A stretch of DNA of 21,924 nt from an uncultured Eubacteriales bacterium (GTDB taxonomy: Bacteria > Bacillota > Clostridia > Lachnospirales > Anaerotignaceae). The position numbers and the translations under genes were made by a program. Shown piece after piece: positions 20,987 through 21,924 of this stretch. The notes below the pieces were generated by a model. It was given only the letters and a program-made list of their open reading frames with translations. It did not search any database and was not told the origin of the DNA. Position 1 is the stretch's first letter. Each line of letters starts with the position of its first letter. The stretch lies in contig CAKQPE010000025.1 of assembly GCA_934256695.1 (NCBI GenBank), positions 1-21,924 on the forward strand, given 5' to 3'.

Positions 20987-21763
20987 ATGGATTTATCATT
21001 TGAAGGAAAGACAGCCGTTGTAACAGGTGCTTCCGAAGGAATAGGCTTTGCCACAGCAGAACTTTTCGGAAAACTCGGTGCAAAGGTTGCCATATGTGCA
21101 AGAAACAAAGATAAATTAAAAGCTGCGGAAGATTTGCTTAAAGAAGAAGGTATAGACGTTTACACAGAAAGCTGTGACGTATCAAAATCAAAAGACCTTC
21201 TTGCTTTTGCCGATAACGTAGAAAAGAAATTCGGCTCAATAGACATATTTGTAAGCAATGCGGGATATATGCCGTTTTCTCTTGTAAAGGATATGACCGA
21301 GGATCTTTGGGATATTGTTATAGACACTAACCTTAAATCCGTATTTATAGGCGGAAAGATTGCCTACGAGAAAATGCGTAAAAACGGCGGTGTACTTATT
21401 AATGCATCATCATTTGCCAGTGTTATTCCGTCTGTAGGCTATACGGCATACGCTGCCGCAAAAGCAGGTGTAAGCTCTATGACACGTACAATGGCTGCGG
21501 AGCTTGCTCCATACAACATACGTGTTCTCGGATACATTCCGGGGCTTATAGATACTGCCCTTACAAAGGAGTCACAGAAAATAAACGGCGAAAAGCTTCT
21601 TGAGCCTATTGCCGAAAGACGCTACGGAAACCCTGACGATATAGCAAAGGTTATAGCTTTTATGGCATCCGACCTTGCAGAATACATGACAGGAACCTGT
21701 CTTGAAATAACAGGCGGAAAGTTTGCCGTACAGAACCCAATGAAGGCTTGGGAACTGAAGTAA
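20987..21763 (+). CDS. Short-chain dehydrogenase/reductase (SDR), classical type
   Basis: The 258-residue protein is a classical SDR with an NAD(P)-binding Rossmann fold. It shows TGASEGIG (13-20), NAG (91-93), an asparagine at 115, and the catalytic S142, Y155 and K159 (YAAAK). An arginine at 39 after the second strand hints at NADP(H). The C-terminal stretch MTGTCLEITGG is standard. The substrate cannot be read from the sequence; sugar or polyol oxidoreductases and 3-oxoacyl-ACP reductase relatives look alike. The ATG follows GGAGG. It is the second gene after the double-cupin gene. A tandem pair of palindromic repeat units begins just after its stop. Confidence 0.92.
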   Translation: MDLSFEGKTAVVTGASEGIGFATAELFGKLGAKVAICARNKDKLKAAEDLLKEEGIDVYTESCDVSKSKDLLAFADNVEKKFGSIDIFVSNAGYMPFSLVKDMTEDLWDIVIDTNLKSVFIGGKIAYEKMRKNGGVLINASSFASVIPSVGYTAYAAAKAGVSSMTRTMAAELAPYNIRVLGYIPGLIDTALTKESQKINGEKLLEPIAERRYGNPDDIAKVIAFMASDLAEYMTGTCLEITGGKFAVQNPMKAWELK

Positions 21764-21770
21764 AGAAAAA

Positions 21771-21924
21771 ACCTTGGGGTTTCACCTCAAACCTTAACCA
21801 ACTTTTGAAAAAGTTGGATCAAAACTTTTAATAAAAATTTAACGAATTAAGACCGTGGGACTCTGTCCCACACCCTGCAAACCTTTGAAAAGGTTTGATC
21901 TAAACTTTTAGTAAAATACCGTGA
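21771..21924. repeat. Modular palindromic repeat, two units in tandem (cut by window edge)
   Basis: Two left-type units follow one another here. The first has module A TTGGGG-TTTCA-CCTCAA (21774-21790, one G-T pair) and module B CCAACTTTT / AAAAGTTGG (21798-21817). The second has GTGGGA-CTCTG-TCCCAC (21855-21871) and CAAACCTTT / AAAGGTTTG (21878-21897). The window ends at TACCGTGA, the start of a central hairpin like that at 17613-17633. Confidence 0.75.

Noticed and set aside
8476..21924. Repeats considered as a CRISPR array or ordinary tandem repeat
   Set aside because: Copies are separated by whole genes, are inverted within a locus and vary in sequence with pairing kept, unlike direct repeats with spacers.

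Overview
The window looks like a chromosomal segment of an anaerobic, AT-rich Clostridia-type Firmicute. Supporting signs are the strong AGGAGG-type ribosome sites, sigma-A type promoters, a CIRCE operator in front of groES-groEL, a ferredoxin-dependent 2-oxoacid oxidoreductase, and a C5-type tetrapyrrole operon that stops at uroporphyrinogen III/precorrin-2 with no haem-branch genes nearby. The species cannot be named from the sequence alone. I found 21 protein genes and no tRNA, rRNA, CRISPR array or transposase.

Layout. 1-1712: a minus-strand pair of unrecognised genes (a cysteine-rich 340-residue protein and a 126-residue partner) with its own consensus promoter and terminator. 1713-2563: a gene-free AT-rich stretch with palindromes and repeats. 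2564-4345: minus-strand lipoprotein with FG-GAP-like repeats, followed 3 bases later by tadA. 4777-7351: minus-strand four-subunit 2-oxoacid:ferredoxin oxidoreductase operon (ferredoxin, alpha, beta, gamma), divergent from an IclR-family regulator at 7678-8475. 8677-13770: tetrapyrrole operon hemA, precorrin-2 dehydrogenase, hemC, cobA-hemD fusion, hemB, then hemL at 14061-15320. 15640-17544: sfsA and a D,D-carboxypeptidase. 17846-19805: groES-groEL on the minus strand behind CIRCE. 20223-21763: a double-cupin protein and a short-chain dehydrogenase.

How the genes work together. HemA and HemL make 5-aminolevulinate from glutamyl-tRNA; HemB, HemC and the HemD half make uroporphyrinogen III; the CobA half and the Met8-like protein convert it to precorrin-2/sirohydrochlorin. 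The set therefore serves corrinoid or siroheme synthesis. The oxidoreductase operon oxidises a 2-oxoacid with CoA and ferredoxin and is a plausible target of the divergent IclR regulator.

The most unusual content is between the genes. A family of modular palindromic repeats fills most intergenic gaps, often running from just after a stop codon to the next ribosome binding site. Each unit has a hairpin with a 5-base loop (module A), a second hairpin (module B), a linker of the type AAAACTTTTA(A/G)TAAAA and a long central hairpin of 10 to 18 bp (module C). Full copies are two units facing each other. In three copies the loop of module B carries an insert that folds into a compact cloverleaf: a short closing helix and three hairpins that touch without unpaired linkers. 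The third copy keeps the fold with almost wholly different sequence, which is strong evidence that structure is selected.
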